Numbered from the stretch's first letter, positions 55,972-64,000 are shown. The stretch: 64,000 nt of DNA from CBDCYS01 sp965224215 (GCA_965224215.1 CBDCYS010000037.1:248001-312000), one strand, 5' to 3'. Translations and numbers: made by a program. Notes: generated by a model from the sequence alone, not told the origin.

Positions 55972-57255
55972 ATGTTTCTCAAGGAAATCCGCCTCAAGAA
56001 TGTCCGATGCTTTGATGACCTTGTGCTCTCGTTCGGGACAGAGTTGAGCGAGAAGAACAAAACCAAAGAGGGAGAAGGGATTAGACACTGGACCGTGATT
56101 CTCGGAGAAAATGGAGCCGGGAAAAGCACCCTACTGAGAGCGATCGCGCTCGTCACCGCCGGCAGTGATGCTCTGGGCGAGCTACTGGGCGACCCGCAGG
56201 GTTGGGTCGGGTACCGAAAGAAGTTCTGCGAGATCGAGGCGACCCTCACGACGATGGGCGGCGAGGAGCGGAGGGTTGCGTTGCGTATCGAGAATGGCGA
56301 CTCGATCTCGCGAGTCATCAAGCGAAATAGCCAGAATCTCGAACTGCTCGACGCTGCTCTCGAGCATACGAACCGCAACTACTTCGTGGTTGCGTATGGC
56401 ACATCGCGTCGACTCAGCTCAGGCAGTTCGCGCCGTCAAAGAACATCTTCGTATGACCATGTTCGCGCCCGAAGCGTCGCCACATTGTTCGACCCCGAGG
56501 CCACGCTGAAGCCGCTTGAGTCGTGGGCCATGGACCTTGACTACCGCAAGGAGCAAACAGGTCTGCGGGTCGTAAGAAAAGCTCTCCGCGACTTCCTACC
56601 CGGGGTTTCCCTGAGTCGCATCGACAAAGAGAACAGCCGGCTGCTGATGAAAACAGCCGAGGGCGTCATTCCTCTCCAGAACCTAAGCGACGGGTACCAA
56701 AACGTCGCGGCGTGGATTGGAGATCTTCTCTACCGGATCACAGGCGCCTTCGACGACTACGACTCGCCGCTGAAGGCGCGCGGGCTCCTGATGATCGATG
56801 AGGTGGATCTGCATCTGCACGCCAAGTGGCAGAGAACCCTGATCGATTTTCTTGAAACCAAACTGCCGAACTTTCAGCTCATCGTCACCACACATTCCCC
56901 GATCACCGCTCAGCAGGCGCGCGAAGGACAGCTTCATTACCTCCGCCGCGAGAACCGCAAGCTCGATATCGAAGCGTTCGAAGGCAACCCGCGGATGTTG
57001 CTGGTGAGCCAACTACTCATGACGGACGTGTTCGGTCTTGAGACCGACGAGTCGACGATAGTTGAGCAGACGAAGAACCGCTACCGCGAGCTGCGCGGCA
57101 AGAAGGCGAAATCCCCAAAAGAACGGGACGAGTTGCGGGAACTTTCGCGGAGTCTCAAAGACATGCCCGAGGGCGGCCCAAGCCTTGGTATCAGAGACAA
57201 GCATCTCAAGCTCTTGCGGAAGGTCGAACGCGAGCTGGGAGCAAGGAAGTCATGA
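55972..57255 (+). CDS. AAA (OLD/RecF-like) ATPase, candidate Septu-type PtuA-like defence subunit
   Basis: A 427-residue ABC/SMC-like ATPase: N-terminal MFLKEIRLKNVRCFDDL, Walker A LGENGAGKSTLL (residues about 44-55), a signature-like LSDGYQNVAAWIGDL, Walker B LLMIDEVDLHLHAKWQ (about residue 272) and the H-loop region LIVTTHSPITAQQA. No TOPRIM domain. The stop overlaps the start of the following HNH gene (ATGA), so the two form a translationally coupled pair. This ATPase + HNH arrangement is that of Septu (PtuAB) and related anti-phage systems. Function here is inferred from arrangement only. Confidence 0.88.
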   Translation: MFLKEIRLKNVRCFDDLVLSFGTELSEKNKTKEGEGIRHWTVILGENGAGKSTLLRAIALVTAGSDALGELLGDPQGWVGYRKKFCEIEATLTTMGGEERRVALRIENGDSISRVIKRNSQNLELLDAALEHTNRNYFVVAYGTSRRLSSGSSRRQRTSSYDHVRARSVATLFDPEATLKPLESWAMDLDYRKEQTGLRVVRKALRDFLPGVSLSRIDKENSRLLMKTAEGVIPLQNLSDGYQNVAAWIGDLLYRITGAFDDYDSPLKARGLLMIDEVDLHLHAKWQRTLIDFLETKLPNFQLIVTTHSPITAQQAREGQLHYLRRENRKLDIEAFEGNPRMLLVSQLLMTDVFGLETDESTIVEQTKNRYRELRGKKAKSPKERDELRELSRSLKDMPEGGPSLGIRDKHLKLLRKVERELGARKS

Positions 57256-58080
57256 TCCCACTTGTCCGAGACCGCGCGGCTGTCGATGCCAACTTCCTTG
57301 GTCAGAAGAAGCGCGATTTCGAAGAGGGAATTGCTGTTCGACAGGCGTCAGGCGCTGCGCAGCGGCGAGAAGCAGGGATTTGAGTCGGGCCGCTGGAAAA
57401 AAGCAAAACCTCAATTACTCGCTGAAACTTCCGGGAAATGTGCCTACTGCGAAGCTCCGACACATGAAGTAGCGTTCGGGGACGTCGAGCATTACCGGCC
57501 CAAATCGGAGTATTGGTGGCTGGCTTACAACTACGACAACTATCTCGCGTCCTGTCAGCTCTGCAATCAGAAATTCAAGAAGGCGAAGTTCCCCATCGCG
57601 AACGCCAAGTTGAGCGGGCCGGTGGTGCGCAGCAACAGCTCTGATCAGAATCTGCTCGGAAAAATTGGAACTCTGGGTCCAGTCCCGACCGATCAGGCTC
57701 AGGTAGACGCGTTCCAGGCTCTCCATAATCAAGAGCGTCCGTTGCTGCTGAACCCTTACTTCGACAAGCCCGATCTTTTCTACGCCTGGGAGGCCGACGA
57801 CACGTTGCGAGAGGTGCGGCTCGTTCCGACAAACCCGCAGGCCACAGGATTTGTTCAAGCCGCGAATGACGACTTTGGACTCGACCGTCCGCAACTCCGG
57901 CGCTCCCGCTTCCTGCAGTTCATGATTTACAGGACTCTTCGCCGCGCCCTCGCCGATCCCGGCATCAGCGCGGCGACACGGCAGGAATTGCAGGAGACGA
58001 TCGGAGAGATGGCGAGTGACGGCTCACCCTACGCAGGACTGATTCGCTTCTTCGACAAGCTGGGAGTTGACGCCCTCTGA
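57252..58080 (+). pseudogene. HNH endonuclease partner (PtuB-like), single-base frameshift near its N-terminus
   Basis: The ATG at 57252 overlaps the ATPase stop (ATGA) and begins MIPLVRDRAAVDANFLGQKK, but that frame ends early. A single extra G in the GGG run at 57325-57327 would explain this: without it the text reads KKRDFEEELLFDRRQALRSG and continues into the long frame. The nuclease core follows: CAYCEAPTHEVAFGD, VEHYRPKSEYWWLAYNYDNY, and SCQLCNQKFKKAKFP, an HNH zinc-finger nuclease with two CxxC pairs. Total about 275 residues. If not an assembly error, translation from TTG 57262 or ATG 57286 would give an N-terminally altered but core-complete protein. Confidence 0.82.
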
Positions 58081-58121
58081 GCTTGGTGTTCCAACCTTCA
58101 CTGCCAGCTCCCCACAAGCCC

Positions 58122-58270
58122 CCTGAGCTTTCTGTTTCAGCGCCCGTGCCGCATCTTCGGTTAGATCATCGATTATCAGTGGCATATCGCATTGTTTCCT
58201 TCGGCATTGGCACTTGTACTTTCTTGATTTTACTTGATCGCGCGGTTCCTCATTGTGATCCTGGCGGGCC
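58122..58270. repeat. Duplicated segment carrying a truncated antitoxin start (copy of 61101-61249)
   Basis: This stretch matches 61101-61249 over its full 149 bp with scattered differences. On the minus strand it contains the first codons of the antitoxin at 61164 (MPLIIDDLTEDAARA, start near 58185), after which the similarity ends, so here only a gene fragment is present. The conserved part also covers the antitoxin's upstream region with the repeated AATCAAG motif. Confidence 0.82.
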
Positions 58271-58337
58271 CGACAAAAATTTCACAGGTCAACTACTTGT
58301 CAGGCGAGCCGCAGCGTGCCGAGGAGTATGCTTAGGC

Positions 58338-60070
58338 ATGCGCTCGAACATGGTGAGCGCCCTGCCCATGAACCAGCGGGTTGCAAGATGTCTGATCGGT
58401 GTCTCTTTCGGCCTGAGTGGAGCTTTGGCTCAGGTCGAGCCGCCGGTTATCAAAGTATCGACCCGGCTCATTCAGGTCGGCGTTGTCGCGCACGATCGCG
58501 AGGGCAATCCGGTCGGCGACTTGCAGAAGGGTGATTTCGAAATATTCGATGACGGCAAGCGGCGAGATGCGGCGTTCTTTTCGTCGGAGTTACGAGCGCA
58601 GCGCGTCGAGCCCCTGAGACTGCCGCTGAACACGTTTTCGAATCGCATCGGTACCCAGGCGAGCACCAACGCGACGGTCGTCCTGTTGGACGGGCTCAAC
58701 ACGCATATCCGAGACCAAGTCTTCGCCAAGCCGCAGCTGGTCAGCTTCCTCGAGCAAATTGAACCGAACGACCGGGTGGGTATTTTTGCGCTGGGTCAGC
58801 AACTGCGAATTCTTCACGACCTAAGTACGGACGCGAGCAGCTTGATCGCTGCTTTGAACCGCTATAAGGGACGAGCTGGGAGCGAGCTTCTCGCGAGCGA
58901 GCTACCTAGCGAAGCCACCAAGCGGGGGGATCCCGCGACGGGGGTGACGCCGACGGCTCCTGGGATGCCGGCGGGGGGAGGAGCGCCGAACGCCGCAACC
59001 GACCTTGCGGATAGGTTCTTCCGGGAGTTTGTGGAAGAATCCAGCTGCCGGCCGGCCGATTTTTACTTGAACAGCGAGTCCGCTGGACGGCCAGAGGTCT
59101 ACAGAGTATCGGACGGTACCTGGCCGGCATACCGGGTCGCAAGAGCCTGATTAGGGTGTCCGCGAGCTTTCCACTTGCGGTGGGTTTCGAGGACGCACTC
59201 GATACGGGCAGCCCCAGCCGAGAGTGGCGTACCTTCCGAGGTGAAATGGAGGAAGCGACTCGCGCTCTGAACGATGCTAACGTGGCGGTCTATCCGGTCG
59301 ACGCACGGGGGCTTGCGCCGCCGGGCGGGCTGGATGTCGAGGGACGGCTCTTCCCAAGTCAGCCGGGGCGGTTGGCTCGGGGAGTTCCGATCTACACTCC
59401 GACTCCACGAAACCTCGACGTCATCCACCTTTTGGCCGAGCGTACCGGCGGCAAGGCCTTTTACAACACGAACGACATCGGGTCGGCGGTCCGCGCGGCA
59501 CTCAGGGATAGTGAAGTCACCTACACCCTGGGTTTTTACGCAAACTCGGAGAAGCTCGACGGACAGTTCCACGACATCAAAGTCCGTGTCAAGCGAAAGG
59601 TGGTCAGGGTTCGCCATCGCAAAGGGTACGTGGCACGCAACGAGGCGGTCTTCGACACGGAGCAGCGATCAGACGAGATTCGCCAACAGCTACACGCTCC
59701 CATAAATGCGACGACGATCGGAATCTATGTTCGCCACGAACCCGACGCCGAGGAAGCGGGTTCGGTGAAGCTTACGATTCGCGTTGAGGCCTCGGATATT
59801 ACGCTGCAGCCGAACGGGGAGCGCCGCCAAGGAAAGCTCGAGATCGTGGTTGCTCAGAAGGACTTGGAGGAAGAGATCCTCGCGACGGAGAGCCAGACCT
59901 TGGACCTCAATTTGACGCAGCGGAACTACGAAAGTATCACACGGGACGGGGCGATGCTGCTTTGGAAAACGGTTGAGCCGAACCCGGAGGTTGCCGAGTT
60001 TCGGGTTGTTATCGTCGATCACCCGAGCGGCACGATGGGCTCGTTGCGCGTGCCGTACACGGTCAACTGA
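58338..60070 (+). pseudogene. VWFA-related acidobacterial protein (TIGR03436), frameshifted
   Basis: Starts at ATG 58338 with GAGGAG upstream; signal peptide VARCLIGVSFGLSGALAQ. The first part is TIGR03436 in type: IKVSTRLIQVGVVAHDREGN, LQKGDFEIFDDGKRRD, VVLLDGLNTHIRDQVFAKPQ. Between about 59075 and 59100 a one-base deletion moves the frame: the natural continuation QSIGRYLAGIPGRKSLIRVS lies in the next frame. The rest (ALNDANVAVYPVDARGL, RTGGKAFYNTNDI, YTLGFYANSEKLDG) is the usual C-terminal half. Together about 575 residues. The family is a secreted, Acidobacteria-specific VWFA-like protein of unknown role. Confidence 0.88.
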
Positions 60071-60271
60071 GGGCGGTGTGATCTCGGCGAGCACGCGTAG
60101 CTGTGAGTAGTTTGCCGGAACTCTTCGGCGAGGGACTCATCGGCCCCCTTTTCTCACCGGGTGAGAAGTGCGTGAGAGGGTGTCAGTACGAGGCGCGCGC
60201 CGGTGGGCACGGTCGGTGGCGTCGGTCAGTGCAATCCAATAGACTTGAGTCAATGATCGTGGGGTAGCTTT

Positions 60272-60770
60272 GTGGCGAGTTGTGTTTCGTTTCTAATCCG
60301 AGTAGCGCTTGTTTTGTCGGTGGTGTCCCCTTCCGGCTCAACAGAACGACGCTGATTGGCAGGCGGAAGCGAAGGCGGAGATTCGCGACCTGTTCGATAG
60401 ATACGCCGACCATTTCAGCCAAGGACGTTCCAAGGAGATTGCAGTCAATATCTTTCGGGTTCCTACATGGAGAGCAGGACCATCCAGCCTAGCCAGTACG
60501 TGGTCCACTACTGCCGAAGTTGAACGTGATTTTGATCAAGCTGCTGGAGCGATTCGAGCCCAGGGATATAGTCACTCCGAGATCCTCGATCTCAACATCC
60601 GGCTGCTGAATCCGAATACCGCCTTCACGGACTTTAAGTTTCGCCGCTATCTCAAGGATGGGACCGTGATGGGCAAGGCAACCCAGGAGACGAGCCAATT
60701 GGTGGTGCGTACCGCTGACGGCTGGCGGATAACGGCGCTGCTCTTAAGAGAGGCCCTTCTGGGGTTTTAG
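60272..60770 (+). pseudogene. NTF2/SnoaL-like exported protein, apparent frameshift after signal peptide
   Basis: Core residues in the frame 60309-60770: EIRDLFDRYADHFSQGRSKE, ILDLNIRLLNPNTAFTDFKF, SQLVVRTADGWRITALLL, the pattern of a SnoaL/DUF4440 NTF2-like domain. The upstream frame from GTG 60272 gives a good signal peptide (VSFLIRVALVLSVVS) but changes frame at the C4 run near 60328; removing one C joins it to LPAQQNDADWQAEAKAEIR, a natural cleavage site. So the protein was likely exported, about 165 residues. Function unknown. Confidence 0.6.
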
Positions 60771-60876
60771 CGACGACAGGCCGATTGAACGCCCACGCGA
60801 CGGCGGTGATGTTTTGCGGGAGTTGGGCAGTCGTCCTCTGGAATCGCGCCATAGAAAGTATCGGCGAAAAGAGCCG

Positions 60877-61164
60877 TCATACCTCTCTCTTGGGCCAGCC
60901 ATAAATGTAATGATCGTGCTGGCTTGCGCCGTCCTTCGGCATTTGCGTCATTGCTTCTTTTGGAACATCGCGCATGCGCCTCAGGATGATTTCCGCGGCG
61001 GTCTGCAGCGGGCGTGGTGCAGTCGGCGCGTCAGCAACCTCAAGTTGCAAATCGCGCTGTAGGATCTGGCGTGCATGGCTCTCGACAGGAACGCCTGCGG
61101 CCTGCGCTTTCCGTTTCATCGCCCGTGCCGCATCTTCGGTTAGATCATCGATGATCAGTGGCAT
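60877..61164 (-). CDS. Arc/FitA-type ribbon-helix-helix antitoxin, no toxin seen
   Basis: A 95-residue protein: MPLIIDDLTEDAARAMKRK then AAGVPVESHARQILQRDLQ, the ribbon-helix-helix DNA-binding fold of VapB/FitA antitoxins, plus a C-terminal segment (MRDVPKEAMTQMPKDG) and the ending HDHYIYGWPKREV. Upstream (minus sense) the promoter region has two AATCAAG direct repeats, plausible operator sites for autoregulation. No PIN-domain toxin follows on the same strand; the next frames downstream belong to other genes. It may be an orphan antitoxin or a stand-alone regulator. Confidence 0.8.
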   Translation of the reverse strand: MPLIIDDLTEDAARAMKRKAQAAGVPVESHARQILQRDLQLEVADAPTAPRPLQTAAEIILRRMRDVPKEAMTQMPKDGASQHDHYIYGWPKREV

Positions 61165-61249
61165 ATCCCTTTGATTTCTTCAGCGTTGCTACGTGTACTT
61201 TCTTGATTTTACTTGATTACGCAGTTCCGCATTGTGATCCTGGCGGGCC
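61101..61249. repeat. Source copy of the 149-bp duplication (antitoxin 5' end plus upstream region)
   Basis: Pairs with 58122-58270. It spans the first codons of the antitoxin gene (start 61164) and the region upstream of the BtuF-like gene. Both copies end with GTGATCCTGGCGGGCC and precede a plus-strand exported-protein gene. Confidence 0.82.
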
Positions 61250-61272
61250 GTTGGTAGGCTGAGACAGTCGAC

Positions 61273-62178
61273 GTGTCCCTAGCCAAACCAGTCCATGAAT
61301 CAGCACGCAGGAATTCACTCCTGATCGCAGCCGTGGTGTGCGCCGTCGTCGGAGTGTCGCTTGCTACCGCCTCGACTCTCCCAACGCGGATTGTCTCGAC
61401 TGCTCCAAGCATCACTGAAATGCTCTATGAGCTAGAGCTAGGCGATCGGGTCGTTGGGGTCACATCGTATTGCCACTATCCGTCTGAGGTACGAAGCAAG
61501 CCCAAGATCGGCAGCTATCTCAATCCGAACTTTGAAACGACCCTGGCGTTGAAGCCTGATCTAGTCGTCGTCCTCAAAGAGCATCGCGAGCTGGCAGAAA
61601 AACTGCGAGGATTCGGGCTGCCGGTCCTCGAACTGCAGCACAATGCGCTGGAAGGCATCTTCCAATCGATGCTCGATCTCGGCAAGCGAACCGGCGTGGA
61701 TGAGATAGCCGAGTTAAGGGTGGCTTCGATCCGCGAGCGTTTGGAAGCGGTCAGAGAACAAGCCGATGCCCTGCCCAAGCGATCGGTCATGTTCATTGTC
61801 GGGCGAACTCCGGGAACAGTGGAAGATCTAATGGCGGTCGGAAGCAACTCTTTCCTGAACGAGTTGATCGACATCGCCGGCGGCCGTAATGCGTTTGTGG
61901 ACGCCATCGCTTACTACCCCAGAATTCCCCGCGAGGAGGTCTACGCCAGGCGGCCGGAGGTCATTATTGACATGGGCGACATGGGCGAGACGGACGGCGT
62001 CACCGCGGAGCAACGGCAAAGAGTCGTCGAATTGTGGGATGAAATGCCCTTGTTGCCCGCTGTGAAGACAGGACGAGTTTACGGAGTCGCCGACGATATC
62101 TTCGTCGTGCCGGGCCCCAGGATCGTGGATACAGCCGAGCGTTTGTTCCAGATGATTCATCCCGAGTTTTCCAGATGA
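61273..62178 (+). CDS. BtuF-like ABC transporter substrate-binding protein
   Basis: A 301-residue periplasmic binding protein, GTG start at 61273. N-terminal hydrophobic segment SLLIAAVVCAVVGVSLATA is the export signal. The mature part opens with TRIVSTAPSITEMLYELELG, then VVGVTSYCHYPSEVRSKPKI and LNPNFETTLALKPDLVVVLK, signatures of the class III metal-chelate binding proteins (BtuF/FhuD type). It probably binds cobalamin or a siderophore and hands it to the FecCD-type permease encoded downstream. Its last codons run into a 23-bp tandem repeat. Confidence 0.9.
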   Translation: MSLAKPVHESARRNSLLIAAVVCAVVGVSLATASTLPTRIVSTAPSITEMLYELELGDRVVGVTSYCHYPSEVRSKPKIGSYLNPNFETTLALKPDLVVVLKEHRELAEKLRGFGLPVLELQHNALEGIFQSMLDLGKRTGVDEIAELRVASIRERLEAVREQADALPKRSVMFIVGRTPGTVEDLMAVGSNSFLNELIDIAGGRNAFVDAIAYYPRIPREEVYARRPEVIIDMGDMGETDGVTAEQRQRVVELWDEMPLLPAVKTGRVYGVADDIFVVPGPRIVDTAERLFQMIHPEFSR

Positions 62179-62214
62179 TTCGCGGCAAATCTTCCAGATG
62201 ATCCACGTCGAGTC
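62146..62214 (+). repeat. 23-bp tandem repeat at the end of the BtuF-like gene
   Basis: Three units begin with TTCCAGATGAT at 62146, 62169 and 62192, exactly 23 bp apart, with a further degenerate unit after. The first unit is coding (FQMIHPEF); because 23 is not a multiple of three, the second unit reads through TGA, giving the stop codon (62176-62178). Confidence 0.75.
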
Positions 62215-62244
62215 CTTTGCGATGATGCACACTCAGGCGGCCCA

Positions 62245-63168
62245 ATGACGATTTATCGCGTCGAGGATTTGCGCTTCGGGTTCGGGGACACCGAGATCCT
62301 GCGCGGAATCTCGCTGCAGTTCCAATCGGCGCAAATGGCCGCTGTCGTCGGCCCGAACGGCGCGGGCAAGTCGACCCTGATGTCCGTCCTTTCCGGATTT
62401 CGAGACGACTACACGGGGCACTGTTTCTTCCGCGACGTCGAGATCCGCGACTGGAAGAAGCGCGAGTTGGGACGTCAAATGACGTTCATCCCGCAGATGA
62501 TTCGCCTGGAGTTTCCATTCACCGCTGGACAGGTTGTCTTCATGGGCCGCACGCCGCATTGTCATGGCCTTTTCGAATCAGAAGAGGACCGTGAGGCAGT
62601 ACGCAAGGCCATGGAGATCACCGAAACTACCGCCTTTGCGGATCGTGAGTTTCGCGAGCTGAGCGGGGGTGAGCGGCAGCGCGTCGTGCTGGCCGGCGCG
62701 CTGGCGCAAGAGCCGAAGGTACTACTGCTCGACGAGCCGACGACATTTCTCGACCTCAAGCATCAGATCAGCACCTATTCCCTGCTCCAAAGACTTGCCC
62801 GAGAGGGCATCGCCATCATCGCCGTCACGCATGATTTAAACCTTGCGGCAAACTACGCAGACCGCATCGTCGTGATGTCTCAAGGCCAAGTGGCTGCTGA
62901 CGGCGAACCTGAGAAAATCCTGACATCGCCGATGCTCAAGGAAGTGTTCGAAGTCGATGCTGAGATTCGCCAAGGCCCCCAAGGCCGCCCATGGGTCTTC
63001 TGCGAGAACCCCGACGCTTATCGGTACCCCGACGCCTATCGGAGCCGCGACCGTGAGGGAGCGGTAACCCCTCCCCGACCTGTCTCTTCTATTCCCACGC
63101 ATCTGCCCGAAACGAGCGGGGAACCTTCCCCGCCCCGCTTGCCGCCCACCTCCCCACCAAAATGCTAA
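62245..63168 (+). CDS. BtuD/FecE-like ABC transporter ATPase with repeat-derived C-terminal tail
   Basis: A 307-residue ATPase: Walker A VGPNGAGKSTLMSVLSG, Q-loop TFIPQMIRLEF, signature LSGGERQRVVLAGALAQEP, Walker B VLLLDEPTTFLDLKHQ and H-loop AVTHDLNLAANYAD. It energises uptake of the metal chelate or cobalamin with its neighbours. The family usually ends near residue 255; here about 45 extra residues follow, formed by a tandem PDAYR repeat and then SRDREGAV, which is the translation of the dispersed repeat at 63042-63068, and a Pro-rich tail. The stop overlaps the next gene's ATG. Confidence 0.93.
   Translation: MTIYRVEDLRFGFGDTEILRGISLQFQSAQMAAVVGPNGAGKSTLMSVLSGFRDDYTGHCFFRDVEIRDWKKRELGRQMTFIPQMIRLEFPFTAGQVVFMGRTPHCHGLFESEEDREAVRKAMEITETTAFADREFRELSGGERQRVVLAGALAQEPKVLLLDEPTTFLDLKHQISTYSLLQRLAREGIAIIAVTHDLNLAANYADRIVVMSQGQVAADGEPEKILTSPMLKEVFEVDAEIRQGPQGRPWVFCENPDAYRYPDAYRSRDREGAVTPPRPVSSIPTHLPETSGEPSPPRLPPTSPPKC
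63042..63068 (+). repeat. Dispersed repeat inside the ABC ATPase coding region
   Basis: GAGCCGCGACCGTGAGGG followed by AGCGGTAAC. The same sequence lies on the minus strand at 6399-6425 with one difference, and diverged forms bound the repeats at 1193 and 18377. Here it is translated as SRDREGAV near the C-terminus. It is preceded by a 15-18 bp tandem repeat (CCCGACGCTTATCGG twice). Confidence 0.8.
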
Positions 63169-64000
63169 GCCGCAAGAAATTCTGGTTAGCGGTCGGCCTT
63201 TCCGCCTTATTTTTCGGCGCGGTCGCATTGCTGATGCCATTGGTCGGCTCCAGCTCAATCGAATTGGCGCGAGCCTTGGCCGGTGAATCTCCCGATCATG
63301 AAATTCTGTTTTACGCCAGAATTCCAAGGGTCATCCTGGCGGCCCTGGCGGGGGGCGCTTTAGCGATGTCGGGAGTGATCTTCCAAGCCCTCCTGCGGGA
63401 CGCCTTGGCGACGCCGTTCACGCTGGGAGTGCAGAGCGGGGCCGCCCTCGGAGCAGTGGTGTCGATCTGTTTCGGCTGGCGCACGATCGGCGGGCTGCCG
63501 GCCGTCTGGGTGACCGCTTTCGTGGGCGCTGCCGTAACGATTGCCGTTGTCGTCTCGATCGCGGCGGAAGGACACCGCATGTCGTCCTTCACATTGCTTT
63601 TGACCGGCGTCACGATCAACAGCATTTGCATGGCTGCGATCCTGTTTCTGCACTACACGGCGGGGTTTACGCAGTCATTCGCCATCGTACGGTGGCTGAT
63701 GGGAGGAATCGAGTCGCGTGACTACAGCACGCTGGTTGGACTGTCGGTGCTGACCGTTGTCGCGCTCATCGTCGCAATTGCGAAGGCGAATGACTTCAAC
63801 GTCTTGGCCGTGGGAGAAGAATGGGCAGCGACGCGCGGCGTCAACCTGGCGTCCCTCATGCTGCTAGCCTATTTGCTGGGATCGGTTTTGACAGCCTCGA
63901 TCACAGCATTTACCGGCCCGATCGGGTTTATTGGCCTGCTCGTTCCGCACGCCCTCAGGCTGGCGATCGGAGCGGACCATCGGGTCTTGATTCCGACTTC
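63162..64000 (+). CDS. FecCD/BtuC-family ABC permease, C-terminus cut by window edge
   Basis: ATG at 63162 lies inside the last codons of the ATPase gene (7-base overlap), so translation is coupled. Open to the window end, about 279 codons. It has multiple transmembrane helices and the FecCD signatures RIPRVILAALAGGALAMSGV, FQALLRDALATPFTLGVQSG, IVRWLMGGI, and ITAFTGPIGFIGLLVPHALR. Works as the membrane channel of the BtuF/BtuD-like importer; cobalamin or ferric siderophore is the likely cargo. Confidence 0.93.
   Translation, partial: MLSRKKFWLAVGLSALFFGAVALLMPLVGSSSIELARALAGESPDHEILFYARIPRVILAALAGGALAMSGVIFQALLRDALATPFTLGVQSGAALGAVVSICFGWRTIGGLPAVWVTAFVGAAVTIAVVVSIAAEGHRMSSFTLLLTGVTINSICMAAILFLHYTAGFTQSFAIVRWLMGGIESRDYSTLVGLSVLTVVALIVAIAKANDFNVLAVGEEWAATRGVNLASLMLLAYLLGSVLTASITAFTGPIGFIGLLVPHALRLAIGADHRVLIPT

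Noticed and set aside
61165..61272. Cobalamin riboswitch upstream of the BtuF-like gene
   Set aside because: The available leader is only about 110 bp, is largely the duplicated antitoxin region, and I could not find a B12-box-like sequence.
62146..62214. Possible short CRISPR array from the 23-bp repeats
   Set aside because: Units are contiguous without spacers, diverge quickly, and partly encode protein; no cas genes in the window.

Overview
The window looks like a chromosomal segment of an Acidobacteriota bacterium of the Solibacteres/Bryobacterales type. This is inferred from family content: three secreted proteins end in the Solibacter C-terminal domain (TIGR03437), one is a VWFA-related acidobacterial protein (TIGR03436), there is a very large carboxypeptidase-regulatory TonB receptor, and a PSCyt/PSD1 + DUF1501 + DUF1080 cluster. 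The DNA is GC-rich. I saw no tRNA, rRNA or CRISPR array.

Layout. 0-18 kb: a partial membrane-anchored gene, a 1 kb gene-poor gap, a plus-strand exported cluster (PSD1 cytochrome c, DUF1501, DUF1080) facing a 3.4 kb TonB-dependent receptor; then on the minus strand a MoxR ATPase coupled to an acidic membrane protein, an orphan outer-membrane-like protein, heptose-7-phosphate kinase, a flippase-like membrane protein and a Gfo/Idh/MocA oxidoreductase. 18-25.6 kb: a decayed IS110 transposase, a frameshifted GH32 fructosidase, an acyl-CoA dehydrogenase, a tiny peptide with a double-glycine leader motif, DoxX and PAP2 proteins. 25.7-30.2 kb: a giant secreted beta-propeller/Ig-like/TIGR03437 protein split by a 530-bp non-autonomous element. 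30.4-35.1 kb: a housekeeping island with rsmE-iscS on the minus strand and ruvA-ruvB-deoxynucleoside kinase on the plus strand. 35-44 kb: an IS1595 element abutting an FN3/di-haem peroxidase/TIGR03437 fusion, then a SBBP/TIGR03437 protein split by a complete IS1380-family element. 44-55.5 kb: a double glycosyltransferase, an S9 peptidase, a putative secreted glycosidase, a decayed MetX-like hydrolase, a second copy of the 530-bp element, a VOC protein, aspS and a gamma-carbonic anhydrase. 56-64 kb: an AAA ATPase + HNH nuclease pair (Septu-like, candidate defence), the acidobacterial VWFA protein, an orphan antitoxin with a duplicated upstream segment, and a BtuF/BtuD/BtuC-like ABC importer running off the edge.

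The most distinctive signal is mobile-element traffic. Two 530-bp elements share the 14-bp terminal inverted repeat of the intact 1801-bp IS1380 element, have exact 5-bp target duplications, and keep a 56-codon mini-ORF made by joining the transposase start to its stop. Removing the insertions restores exact reading frames in both large TIGR03437 genes. Dispersed GC-rich repeats, one of them translated as the C-terminal tail of an ABC ATPase, and at least six single-base frameshifts point to an actively decaying accessory genome or to residual assembly indels.
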